Shown: positions 7,145 to 12,514 of the stretch, in pieces
Layout of the letters: each line of letters begins with the position of its first letter
How positions within the stretch are numbered: position 1 is the stretch's first letter
NCBI GenBank assembly: GCA_003838065.1
Contig: QZAC01000020.1
Span: 1-12,514 of the forward strand
DNA: 12,514 bases
Direction: 5' to 3'
Source of the DNA: Methanocalculus sp. MSAO_Arc2
Lineage (GTDB): Archaea > Halobacteriota > Methanomicrobia > Methanomicrobiales > Methanocorpusculaceae
Program-made: the position numbers and the translations under genes
The notes under the pieces: model-generated
Told to the model about the DNA's origin: nothing
What the model saw: the letters and a program-made list of their open reading frames with translations, nothing else
Databases searched by the model: none

Positions 7145-7674
7145 ACAGTCTCACCGAGGCGATTGTTGAGATCGGGTTTTCATGCCTGCGTTGTGGTGCC
7201 TGTTGCCAGGGTGGAAAAGACGAACACTGTGTCATTGTCTCCCCTCCTGAAATCGATGCACTCGCACATGCATCAGGCATGGAAAGAAACGATATCGTAC
7301 AACCCTATCCAGAATATATCGAATCAGATGGTGGCAGGAAGTATACGTTTGCGTGGTGTCTTAGAAATCATCGCGCGCGATGCATCTTCCTTGGAGAAGG
7401 CAAAACCTGCGCTGTCTACCAGATGCGCCCCTGGATCTGCAGGACGTACCCATTCGCTCTGAACGAGAACGAATTAACCGTATCACAATGCCCGGGTCTT
7501 GGAAGGGAGATGAGCAGAACAGAAGCAGGCAGCCTTGCAATCTCACTCCTGCACAGAAGAGATGCAGAACACGTGGAGGAAAAGAAAGTAGAAGCGGTCT
7601 TTGCCCGTTCAGATATTCCCGAGCATACAATGGTCGTCTTTGACAGCAGGGGCATGTGGAGCGTACATGGGTGA
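7132..7674 (+). CDS. YkgJ-family cysteine-cluster protein
   Basis: The protein is 180 aa. It has CxxCxxCC at residues 18-25, further cysteines at 33, 76, 84 and 93, and the characteristic block CAVYQMRPWICRTYPF (93-108), followed by Cys120. This matches the YkgJ / UPF0153 family, thought to bind zinc or an iron-sulfur cluster; its biochemical role is not settled. The C-terminal 60 residues are charged and lack cysteines. The ATG at 7132 lies inside the end of guaAA and has no clear ribosome site, but no better ATG, GTG or TTG lies between it and the cysteine motif. It overlaps guaAA by 13 bp and the TraB gene by 8 bp, which suggests one coupled transcript. Confidence 0.88.
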   Translation: MYGINSLTEAIVEIGFSCLRCGACCQGGKDEHCVIVSPPEIDALAHASGMERNDIVQPYPEYIESDGGRKYTFAWCLRNHRARCIFLGEGKTCAVYQMRPWICRTYPFALNENELTVSQCPGLGREMSRTEAGSLAISLLHRRDAEHVEEKKVEAVFARSDIPEHTMVVFDSRGMWSVHG

Positions 7675-8866
7675 ACTGAAGATCATCGGGACTGCGCATG
7701 TCTCACAGAAGAGTATTGATGAGGTGACATCAGCCATAGCCGTGTTTGAGCCCGATATCATCGCGGTTGAACTTGATGCCCCACGATATGCCGCGCTGAA
7801 ACAGCAGGAGGCGAGTACGGAAGGCCCGACGGTCTCTGAGATTCTCTCTTCCGGCAACACCACACAGCTGCTCATCCAGTGGCTTCTTGCATATGTCCAG
7901 CGGAAGATCGGGATGAATGTCGGGATTGAACCTGGCGCGGAGATGAAAGAAGCGATACGGCTGGCAGAAGAGAAGGGGCTGAGAGTTGCCCTCATTGATC
8001 GTGACATCAGGATCACCCTCTCCCGTTTCTGGACAGGAATGACATTTCGTGAGAAGCTCAGAATGATCTATGCGCTTGCGATTTCAATTACTGGAGTATC
8101 AGGAGAGGAGATTGATATCGATGCGCTGACTGACCAGGATGTCGTTGCCCTGGCACTTGAAGAGTTCAGGGCGTTTTCACCCAATGGGGCAAAAGCGCTT
8201 ATTGACGAACGCGACGCCTACCTTGCCCATAACCTCCTCCAGCTGGAACGTGGCGACCAGCGCATCCTCGCAATTATTGGTGCGGGGCACAAAGAGGGGG
8301 TATCGCGGTACCTTCAAAAACCAGAGACCCTGCCTCCGGTTCATGACCTGACCACACAGATCAGGCGGCCCCCCTGGGGGAAGATATTGGGAACCCTGGT
8401 GCTTGCGCTCTTTCTCTCTCTCTTTGTCATTATTGCTTTTTCTGGTGTAGGATACGACGTCCTGATAGGGGCATTCCTCTGGTGGATCGCAATCAATGGG
8501 ACACTTGCCGCGCTTGGAACCCTTCTTGCACGGGGCCATCCCATTTCTGCAGGAGTTGCCTTCTCATTGGCCTGGCTTACATCGCTCAATCCCCTTCTTG
8601 CCGCAGGATGGTTTGCAGCAATTGCAGAAGCAAAGATCAGAAAACCGGCACTTGCAGATATGAAGGCGATCAGTCAGGCAGAGAGCTTTTCTGAGATGAG
8701 CCAGATCCCGCTCTTTCGCGTGGTGCTTGTTGCAGCACTTGCCAACATCGGCAGCACACTTGGGACATTTGTCTATTTCATCTTCATCTTCCCGCTCCTT
8801 GGGATCGACCCGAGAATTTTGATTGCAGATGGATTATCCAATATTGTTTCCTTTTTTGGTTTTTGA
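7667..8866 (+). CDS. TraB/PrgY-family (TraB domain) membrane protein
   Basis: The protein is 399 aa. The N-terminal TraB domain (about 1-225) carries GTAHVS (8-13), the conserved Glu in IAVELD (35), GIEPGAEM (87-94) and IGAGHKEG (204-211), the conserved positions of the TraB/PrgY/Tiki-like fold, which is metallopeptidase-like. A proline-rich linker leads to at least four hydrophobic helices (about 240-262, 266-288, 292-315, 350-376), so the domain sits at the cytoplasmic membrane. Function in archaea is unknown; bacterial PrgY sequesters a peptide pheromone, and that role should not be carried over. The frame is open back to 7601, but the ATG at 7667 is preferred: GGAG at 7658-7661 is well placed and the motif GTAHVS sits at the family's usual distance. 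A T-rich run (8852-8864) covers the end of the gene. Confidence 0.93.
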   Translation: MGELKIIGTAHVSQKSIDEVTSAIAVFEPDIIAVELDAPRYAALKQQEASTEGPTVSEILSSGNTTQLLIQWLLAYVQRKIGMNVGIEPGAEMKEAIRLAEEKGLRVALIDRDIRITLSRFWTGMTFREKLRMIYALAISITGVSGEEIDIDALTDQDVVALALEEFRAFSPNGAKALIDERDAYLAHNLLQLERGDQRILAIIGAGHKEGVSRYLQKPETLPPVHDLTTQIRRPPWGKILGTLVLALFLSLFVIIAFSGVGYDVLIGAFLWWIAINGTLAALGTLLARGHPISAGVAFSLAWLTSLNPLLAAGWFAAIAEAKIRKPALADMKAISQAESFSEMSQIPLFRVVLVAALANIGSTLGTFVYFIFIFPLLGIDPRILIADGLSNIVSFFGF

Positions 8867-8884
8867 ACGGCTTGATCCATAGAA

Positions 8885-8939
8885 TGTGAGAGATGCCAAA
8901 CGCTGGTATTGTCCTGCATAAGCGTCAGGACCTCTCACA
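8885..8939 (+). ncRNA. Candidate structured RNA: compact three-way junction with complementary loops
   Basis: Three perfect or near-perfect stems nest in 55 bases. Stem 1 is 8885-8892 with 8932-8939 (TGTGAGAG/CTCTCACA, 8 bp). Stem 2 is 8893-8898 with 8904-8909 (6 bp, one G-U) around the loop AACGC. Stem 3 is 8911-8916 with 8926-8931 (GTCCTG/CAGGAC, 6 bp) around a 9-base loop containing AGCGT. Only base 8910 is unpaired at the junction. ACGC (8900-8903) in loop 2 is complementary to GCGT (8922-8925) in loop 3. The G-U pair would be an A-C mismatch on the other strand, so the + strand is the likelier RNA. No T-run follows, so it is not a plain terminator. It starts 18 bases after the TraB-gene stop and ends 54 bases before the next ATG, so it could be a 3' element, a 5' leader or a separate RNA. 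Confidence 0.45.
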
Positions 8940-8993
8940 AGATCGCAATACGCGGCACAAAGAATAACCCCTTGAAAAGTACTTTGATCTACT

Positions 8994-9527
8994 ATGATAC
9001 AGAACAGAAATATCGCCAACTTTGGCGTCACCATCATTCAGGCACGCCATAGCATCAGGAGCTTCAAAGAGACACCGATTCCAGATGAGATCATCAGGAA
9101 GGTTCTTGACTGTGCAAAATCAGCACCAAGTGCGAAAAATATTCAGCCCTGGATCTTTGGGATAATTACAGACCAGGGCCTCAGAAAGGAGATCGCTGAT
9201 CTCACAGATCATGGGAAATTTATTGCTGAAGCACCCGTCTGCTTTGCCGTATTTGGCGAGCGAAACGAGAAATACGTGCTTGAGGACTGTTGTGCTGCAA
9301 CAGAAAATATGCTCATTGCCCTGACGGCCTATGGTATCGGGTCCTGCTGGGTTGCTGGATGGGGCAAAGACTATGCTGAACCCGTCAGAAAACTCCTTGG
9401 AGTTCCCGATACGCATACACTCATCTCACTTGTTGCCGCCGGAGAAGCCAGACCCGAGGGATTTGTCCTTGCGAAAAAGAAAGATCTCGCAGATATCACC
9501 TTCAAAAACAGGTATGGATCCAGATGA
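8994..9527 (+). CDS. Nitroreductase-family protein (FMN-dependent oxidoreductase)
   Basis: The protein is 177 aa, a compact member of the nitroreductase superfamily. The N-terminal block ARHSIRSFKETPIP (17-30) has the Arg-Ser-x-Arg FMN-phosphate motif, and APSAKNIQPW (44-53) is the second flavin-binding segment. The middle EDCCAATENMLIALTAYGIGSCWVAGW (about 97-123) is the central helix and substrate-side loop typical of the family. LVAAGEARPEG (146-156) lies near the C terminus. Such enzymes move electrons from NAD(P)H to small acceptors as homodimers; the natural substrate here cannot be told. The ATG has no Shine-Dalgarno sequence. It stands alone between a structured intergenic region and a T7 tract, so it is probably its own unit. 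Confidence 0.9.
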   Translation: MIQNRNIANFGVTIIQARHSIRSFKETPIPDEIIRKVLDCAKSAPSAKNIQPWIFGIITDQGLRKEIADLTDHGKFIAEAPVCFAVFGERNEKYVLEDCCAATENMLIALTAYGIGSCWVAGWGKDYAEPVRKLLGVPDTHTLISLVAAGEARPEGFVLAKKKDLADITFKNRYGSR

Positions 9528-9545
9528 TCGGATTTCCATCACGTC

Positions 9546-9552
9546 TTTTTTT
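9546..9552 (+). terminator. T7 tract after the nitroreductase gene
   Basis: A run of seven T lies 18 bases after the nitroreductase stop and 20 bases before the next start. It could end the first transcript. No convincing separate TATA box for the next gene was found, so its position does not exclude a promoter role. Confidence 0.4.
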
Positions 9553-9572
9553 GAAGCACCAATGTATGTATC

Positions 9573-10883
9573 ATGACCGCCCCACCGATCAGCATGGAAC
9601 CCCCCACCCTTCAGGTCGCGCTTGACATCCTCGATCTCAGCCGCGCCTATGCGATAGCAGACGAGACGCTTGCAGGCGGTGCAGACTGGATCGAGATCGG
9701 CACCCCGCTCATCAAGAGCGAGGGTATGCATGCCGTGAGGGAGATCCGAAAGCGCCATCCAGAGATACCGATCGTTGCTGATATGAAGACGAGTGATACA
9801 GGAGCGCTCGAAGTTGAGATGGCGGCAAAAGCCGGTGCTGCGATCGTCTGCATCCTGGCTGAAGCTGATGATGCCGTTATCAATGAGGCAGTACGTGCCG
9901 CTGACCTCTATGGTGTCCGGCTGATGGGAGATATGATGAATGTCGGAGATCCCCTGACCCGTGCCCGTGAACTCGAGGAGATGGGCGTGCACATCATCAA
10001 CGCCCATGTCGGAATTGACCAGCAGATGATCGGACGCGACTCGCTTGAACTCCTGGAACGGATCACAGGTTCAGTCTCCATCCCGGTCGCCGCAGCCGGG
10101 GGCCTTGATGCGGCCCGGGCGGCGCAGGCAGTTGCACATGGGGCGGCAATTGTCATTATTGGCGGGGCGATCATCCGGTCAGGTGATGTTTCCGGATCGA
10201 CACAAAAGATCCGATCCGCAATTGATAGGCCGGTTGAGAGGACGGTTACACAGGTGAGCAGGGACGAAGAGATCCGCAGGATGCTTCAGATCGTCTCCTC
10301 CTCAAATGTTTCAGATGCGATGCACCGGAAAGGAGCGATGGCCGGGCTTGTCCGGTTTGGAGGTGGCGAAAAGATCATTGGCAGGGCAGTAACGGTACAG
10401 ACGCTTGCCGGGGACTGGGCAAAGCCGGTTGAAGCAATCGATCGTGCAGGCGCGGGCGATGTGATCGTAATCAATAATGACCGCGACACAACCGTTGCTC
10501 CATGGGGGGAACTTGCAACGCTCTCCTGCCAGAATAAGGGAGTTGCCGGCGTCATCATCGACGGAGCGGTCCGCGACCTTGATGATATCCAGACCATGAC
10601 CATTCCACTCTACGCACGAGCAGCAGTCCCAAATGCTGGCGAGCCAAAGGGTTTTGGCGAAATTAACACCGAAATCAGGTGCTGCGGCCAGACAGTACGG
10701 CCGGGCGACTGGATCATCGGGGATGCAAGCGGGATCGTCGTCATCCCAAAAGAACGCGCATATGAGATCAGCCGGAGAGCAGTTGAAGTCTATAAAACCG
10801 AAGACAGGCTGCGTGAAGAGATACAGAGGGGGTCAACTCTCTCGGTTGTGATGGACCTTCTCAGGTGGGAAAAAAGGAGGTGA
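9573..10883 (+). CDS. Bifunctional 3-hexulose-6-phosphate synthase / RraA-like domain fusion
   Basis: The protein is 436 aa with two domains. Residues about 12-220 are a TIM-barrel hexulose-6-phosphate synthase of the OMP-decarboxylase family, with Glu41 in DWIEIGTPLIKSEG, and DMKTSD (70-75) giving the Asp-x-Lys-x-x-Asp catalytic set; the phosphate-binding end is AAAGGLDAA and IIGGAI (173-200). Residues about 228-436 are RraA-like: SSNVSDAMHRKG (243-254) and WGELATLSCQ through GVIIDGAVRDLDD (311-338), with the Arg-Asp pair 334-335 used by RraA-type aldolases and Mg2+ binding. In archaea HPS usually works in reverse, making ribulose-5-phosphate from fructose-6-phosphate, with formaldehyde released. 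The RraA part may be a ribonuclease regulator or an aldolase. The partner isomerase (PHI) is not in the window. No ribosome site precedes the ATG; Met8 is a possible alternative start. Confidence 0.94.
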   Translation: MTAPPISMEPPTLQVALDILDLSRAYAIADETLAGGADWIEIGTPLIKSEGMHAVREIRKRHPEIPIVADMKTSDTGALEVEMAAKAGAAIVCILAEADDAVINEAVRAADLYGVRLMGDMMNVGDPLTRARELEEMGVHIINAHVGIDQQMIGRDSLELLERITGSVSIPVAAAGGLDAARAAQAVAHGAAIVIIGGAIIRSGDVSGSTQKIRSAIDRPVERTVTQVSRDEEIRRMLQIVSSSNVSDAMHRKGAMAGLVRFGGGEKIIGRAVTVQTLAGDWAKPVEAIDRAGAGDVIVINNDRDTTVAPWGELATLSCQNKGVAGVIIDGAVRDLDDIQTMTIPLYARAAVPNAGEPKGFGEINTEIRCCGQTVRPGDWIIGDASGIVVIPKERAYEISRRAVEVYKTEDRLREEIQRGSTLSVVMDLLRWEKRR

Positions 10884-10895
10884 CGGTCGTATACG

Positions 10896-10939
10896 GCAGC
10901 TTTCGGACTGCTGCATGAAAACGAATTTTTTTACTTTTT
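10896..10939 (+). terminator. Terminator-like hairpin and T-runs after the HPS-RraA gene
   Basis: GCAGC (10896-10900) pairs with GCTGC (10910-10914), a 5-bp stem with a 9-base loop. T7 (10926-10932) and T5 (10935-10939) follow 11 bases later. This fits termination of the HPS-RraA transcript before the promoter of the next unit. Confidence 0.55.
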
Positions 10940-10965
10940 GAATACAAACTACCTAACAAACCGGA

Positions 10966-10974
10966 TTTATTTAT
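10966..10974 (+). promoter_or_regulatory. Candidate TATA box of the DUF1538 operon
   Basis: TTTATTTAT lies after the terminator-like region. A start about 25 bases on, near 10995-11000, would give a leader of roughly 50 bases before the first DUF1538 ATG, and would put the 12-codon upstream ORF (11008) close to the 5' end of the message. The start point is inferred. Confidence 0.5.
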
Positions 10975-11007
10975 CCTGATGAGAACGGGAATCTGCACTG
11001 TACAACC

Positions 11008-11046
11008 ATGAAAATGCTGGCATGGATAAACCGAGGTGAAACGTAA
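11008..11046 (+). CDS. Possible 12-codon upstream ORF (leader peptide)
   Basis: ATG at 11008 opens a 12-codon frame (MKMLAWINRGET) that ends with TAA at 11044-11046, one base before the DUF1538 ATG at 11048. The Shine-Dalgarno GAGGTGA of the DUF1538 gene (11033-11039) lies inside this frame, so ribosomes reading it would cover that site and end at the next start. No ribosome site precedes it; it would have to be read as a near-leaderless ORF from a start near 10997. It may be a chance frame. Confidence 0.3.
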   Translation: MKMLAWINRGET

Positions 11047-11047
11047 T

Positions 11048-11740
11048 ATGCTGGATGAAGCACGCGATACCTTCAAGGAGGTTCTGCAGGCGGTCGCTCC
11101 AATTGCCATTATCGTGTTGCTGGTGCTGGTATTTCTCGTCAGGCAATCTCCAATAGAGATTGGCAACTATATTCTCGGTGTCCTGATGCTCATCCTCGGG
11201 ATCGCCTTCTTCCTCATTGGCGTAAAAAACGGCCTCCTGCCGATGGGCGAGGCGATTGGATCTGATCTGCCAAAGCATGGATCGATCTACCTTGTCATCA
11301 TCATCGCCTTTGTATTCGGGTTTCTTGCAACCGTTGCCGAGCCTGATGTGCGGGTACTGACAAACATGGTTGATATGGTCTCAAACGGTGAGATCCCAAG
11401 AGATCCGATGATTCTTTCGATCGCTTTTGGTGTCGGCATCTTTGTTGCCCTGGCAATGCTGCGGATTGTTCTTGGCATCCCGATCCAGTGGCTGTTGTCT
11501 GGAGGCTATGGAATGGTCATTCTCCTCTCACTCATCACCCCTGCAGATTACCTGCAGATCTCTTATGATGCAGGAGGGGTGACAACCGGACCGCTGACCG
11601 TTCCGTTCATCCTTGCGCTTGGAATTGGTATTACCTCTGTTATTGCGGAACGATCTCCATTAAAAGATGGTTTTGGACTGATCGGCCTTGCTTCGATTGG
11701 ACCCATTCTCGGTGTCATGCTTATGGGAATATTCGTATGA
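11048..11740 (+). CDS. DUF1538-family membrane protein, first copy
   Basis: The protein is 230 aa with about six or seven hydrophobic helices. Family blocks are GEAIG (67-71), ATVAEPDVRVL (94-104), DAGGVTTGPLTVPFILALG (174-192) and DGFGL (207-211). The conserved Glu and Asp inside or beside helices, with Gly/Thr-rich stretches, look like a transporter or channel pore, but the family has no established function. A GTG at 11036 in the same frame was passed over because it is part of the GAGGTGA ribosome site; the ATG at 11048, eight bases after that site, is preferred. It overlaps the next gene by 4 bp. The same four blocks recur in that gene, so the two are paralogues, and they probably form a hetero-oligomer. 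Confidence 0.93.
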   Translation: MLDEARDTFKEVLQAVAPIAIIVLLVLVFLVRQSPIEIGNYILGVLMLILGIAFFLIGVKNGLLPMGEAIGSDLPKHGSIYLVIIIAFVFGFLATVAEPDVRVLTNMVDMVSNGEIPRDPMILSIAFGVGIFVALAMLRIVLGIPIQWLLSGGYGMVILLSLITPADYLQISYDAGGVTTGPLTVPFILALGIGITSVIAERSPLKDGFGLIGLASIGPILGVMLMGIFV

Positions 11741-12471
11741 TAGCTGATCTTACCATTGTATCTGGACTCGGCCGGGTCGTACAGGATGCAATTATTGCGC
11801 TTGTGCCGCTCACCATCTTCTTCATCATCTTCCAGATACGATATCTCAAACTCCCACGGGCGTACGTGATCAACCTCTTCAAAGGTGTCTTCTTCACCAT
11901 TGCCGGGATGATCTTTTTTCTGCAGGGAGTGCATGTCGCCTTTATCCCGGCAGGAGAAGCAATCGGATCGTACTTCAGCTCTATCGGGTATGTATGGATA
12001 CTCATCCCCTTTGGCTTCTTTCTCGGCATGCTCGCAACCTATGCTGAACCTGCGGTAAGGATCCTCTGCTATGAAATCGAGAAGGCATCCAGCGGTTACG
12101 TGCGGGGATCGATCATCCTTATCACCCTATCTGTCGGTGTCGGGCTTGCTGTTGCACTTGGTATGGCCAGGATTGTTGCTGGAATATCATTTCTTTATAT
12201 TATCATCATCGGGTATGCAATCGCCATCGTCCTCTTCTGGTTATCAGACCAGGACTTTGTTGCCATCGCTGTAGATTCAGGCGGGGTTGCAACCGGACCC
12301 ATGGCGGTGACATTCTTAATGTCACTTGCCGTTGGTGCAGCAGCGGGAATTGAAGGGCGCGATCCAATCATTGACGGGTTTGGACTGATCGCTTTAATCG
12401 CCCTTGCACCAATCCTCGCACTCCTAACAGTTGGTATATATTTCCGTATACGAAAGGAGAATACATCATGA
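11737..12471 (+). CDS. DUF1538-family membrane protein, second copy
   Basis: The protein is 244 aa and polytopic. It repeats the family blocks of its upstream neighbour: GEAIG (73-77), ATYAEPAVRIL (100-110), DSGGVATGPMAVTF (180-193) and DGFGL (213-217). In other organisms the two halves may occur as one longer DUF1538 protein; here they are separate genes joined by an ATGA overlap, which implies coupled translation. There is no good separate ribosome site. The short C-terminal tail (RIRKENTS) is basic and probably cytoplasmic. Its stop overlaps the ATG of the next gene by 4 bp. Function is unknown; the build and pairing suggest a transporter or channel for a small solute. Confidence 0.93.
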   Translation: MIADLTIVSGLGRVVQDAIIALVPLTIFFIIFQIRYLKLPRAYVINLFKGVFFTIAGMIFFLQGVHVAFIPAGEAIGSYFSSIGYVWILIPFGFFLGMLATYAEPAVRILCYEIEKASSGYVRGSIILITLSVGVGLAVALGMARIVAGISFLYIIIIGYAIAIVLFWLSDQDFVAIAVDSGGVATGPMAVTFLMSLAVGAAAGIEGRDPIIDGFGLIALIALAPILALLTVGIYFRIRKENTS

Positions 12472-12514
12472 TCTGTGAAACAGGTAGACAACTGATCGTC
12501 ACTATCGTCAAGAA
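12468..12514 (+). CDS. Start of a probable PII-family (GlnB-like) regulator, truncated by the window end
   Basis: Only 15 complete codons are present: MICETGRQLIVTIVK, plus two bases of the next. The pattern LIVTIVKK is like the first beta strand of PII-type proteins. GGAG at 12456-12459, eight bases before the ATG, is a good ribosome site, and the ATG overlaps the DUF1538 stop by 4 bp. A gene starting this way is certain in outline, but its identity rests on a few residues and on my recollection that DUF1538 genes can sit beside PII-like genes. If right, it would sense a metabolic ligand and control the DUF1538 proteins. Confidence 0.45.
   Translation, partial: MICETGRQLIVTIVK

Noticed and set aside
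7601..7666. Earlier start for the TraB-family gene
   Set aside because: It would lie deep in the YkgJ-type gene; the ATG at 7667 has GGAG at good spacing and fits the family start.
8885..8939. Hammerhead ribozyme, purine riboswitch or guanidine-II riboswitch
   Set aside because: There is no CUGANGA/GAAA hammerhead core, none of the conserved purine-riboswitch junction bases, and the two loops are not the paired ACGR loops of guanidine-II.
10876..10883. Perfect Shine-Dalgarno GGAGGTGA at the end of the HPS-RraA gene
   Set aside because: No ATG, GTG or TTG lies at a usable distance. The bases encode Arg plus the TGA stop, so the match is coincidental.
10914..10940. 8-codon ORF starting at ATG 10914
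   Set aside because: It runs straight through the T-runs of the terminator region, with no ribosome site or continuation.

Overview
This window looks like chromosome from a methanogenic archaeon, probably of the Methanomicrobiales. The pointers are an archaeal EF-1alpha and S10, a free-standing GMP synthase glutaminase subunit, the archaeal CobZ route of cobamide synthesis, a hexulose-6-phosphate synthase fused to an RraA-like domain, a TraB-family membrane protein and an Agl23-type protein. The order-level assignment is inference. No mobile element, CRISPR array, rRNA or tRNA was seen, and base composition looks even throughout. Most genes are housekeeping.

Layout. At 1-356 is the C-terminal end of a membrane-anchored protein on the + strand. 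It converges on a minus-strand run, with a homopolymer-rich terminator zone between them (357-626). The minus-strand run, read from right to left, is EF-1alpha (tuf, 3872-2592), rpsJ (2564-2256) and an Agl23-like membrane protein (2237-627). It has a clear archaeal TATA box upstream of tuf and a perfect 9-bp hairpin over the tuf stop codon. A small cysteine-motif protein (4031-4336) diverges from tuf and converges on cobS.

Cobamide block (4345-6551). cobZ and cobS overlap by 4 bp on the minus strand. cobT diverges from them only 30 bp away. Together these encode base activation (CobT), joining of alpha-ribazole-phosphate to the corrinoid (CobS) and removal of the phosphate (CobZ), the late steps of cobamide assembly. 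Methanogens need these cofactors for corrinoid methyltransferases.

Middle block (6590-8866). guaAA, a YkgJ-type cysteine-cluster protein and a TraB-family protein overlap one another by 13 and 8 bp, so they are probably co-transcribed. Then comes a 127-bp intergenic region holding a compact three-way-junction structure (8885-8939) whose two hairpin loops are complementary. A nitroreductase-family gene and the HPS-RraA fusion gene follow.

Right end. After a terminator-like hairpin with a T-run and a TATA-type promoter come two tandem DUF1538 membrane proteins, overlapping by 4 bp. A third gene overlaps the second by 4 bp and is cut by the window edge; its first residues look like a PII-family regulator. 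A 12-codon upstream ORF ends one base before the first DUF1538 start and contains its Shine-Dalgarno sequence. The best candidates for something undescribed are the three-way-junction element and the DUF1538 pair with its possible PII partner and leader ORF.
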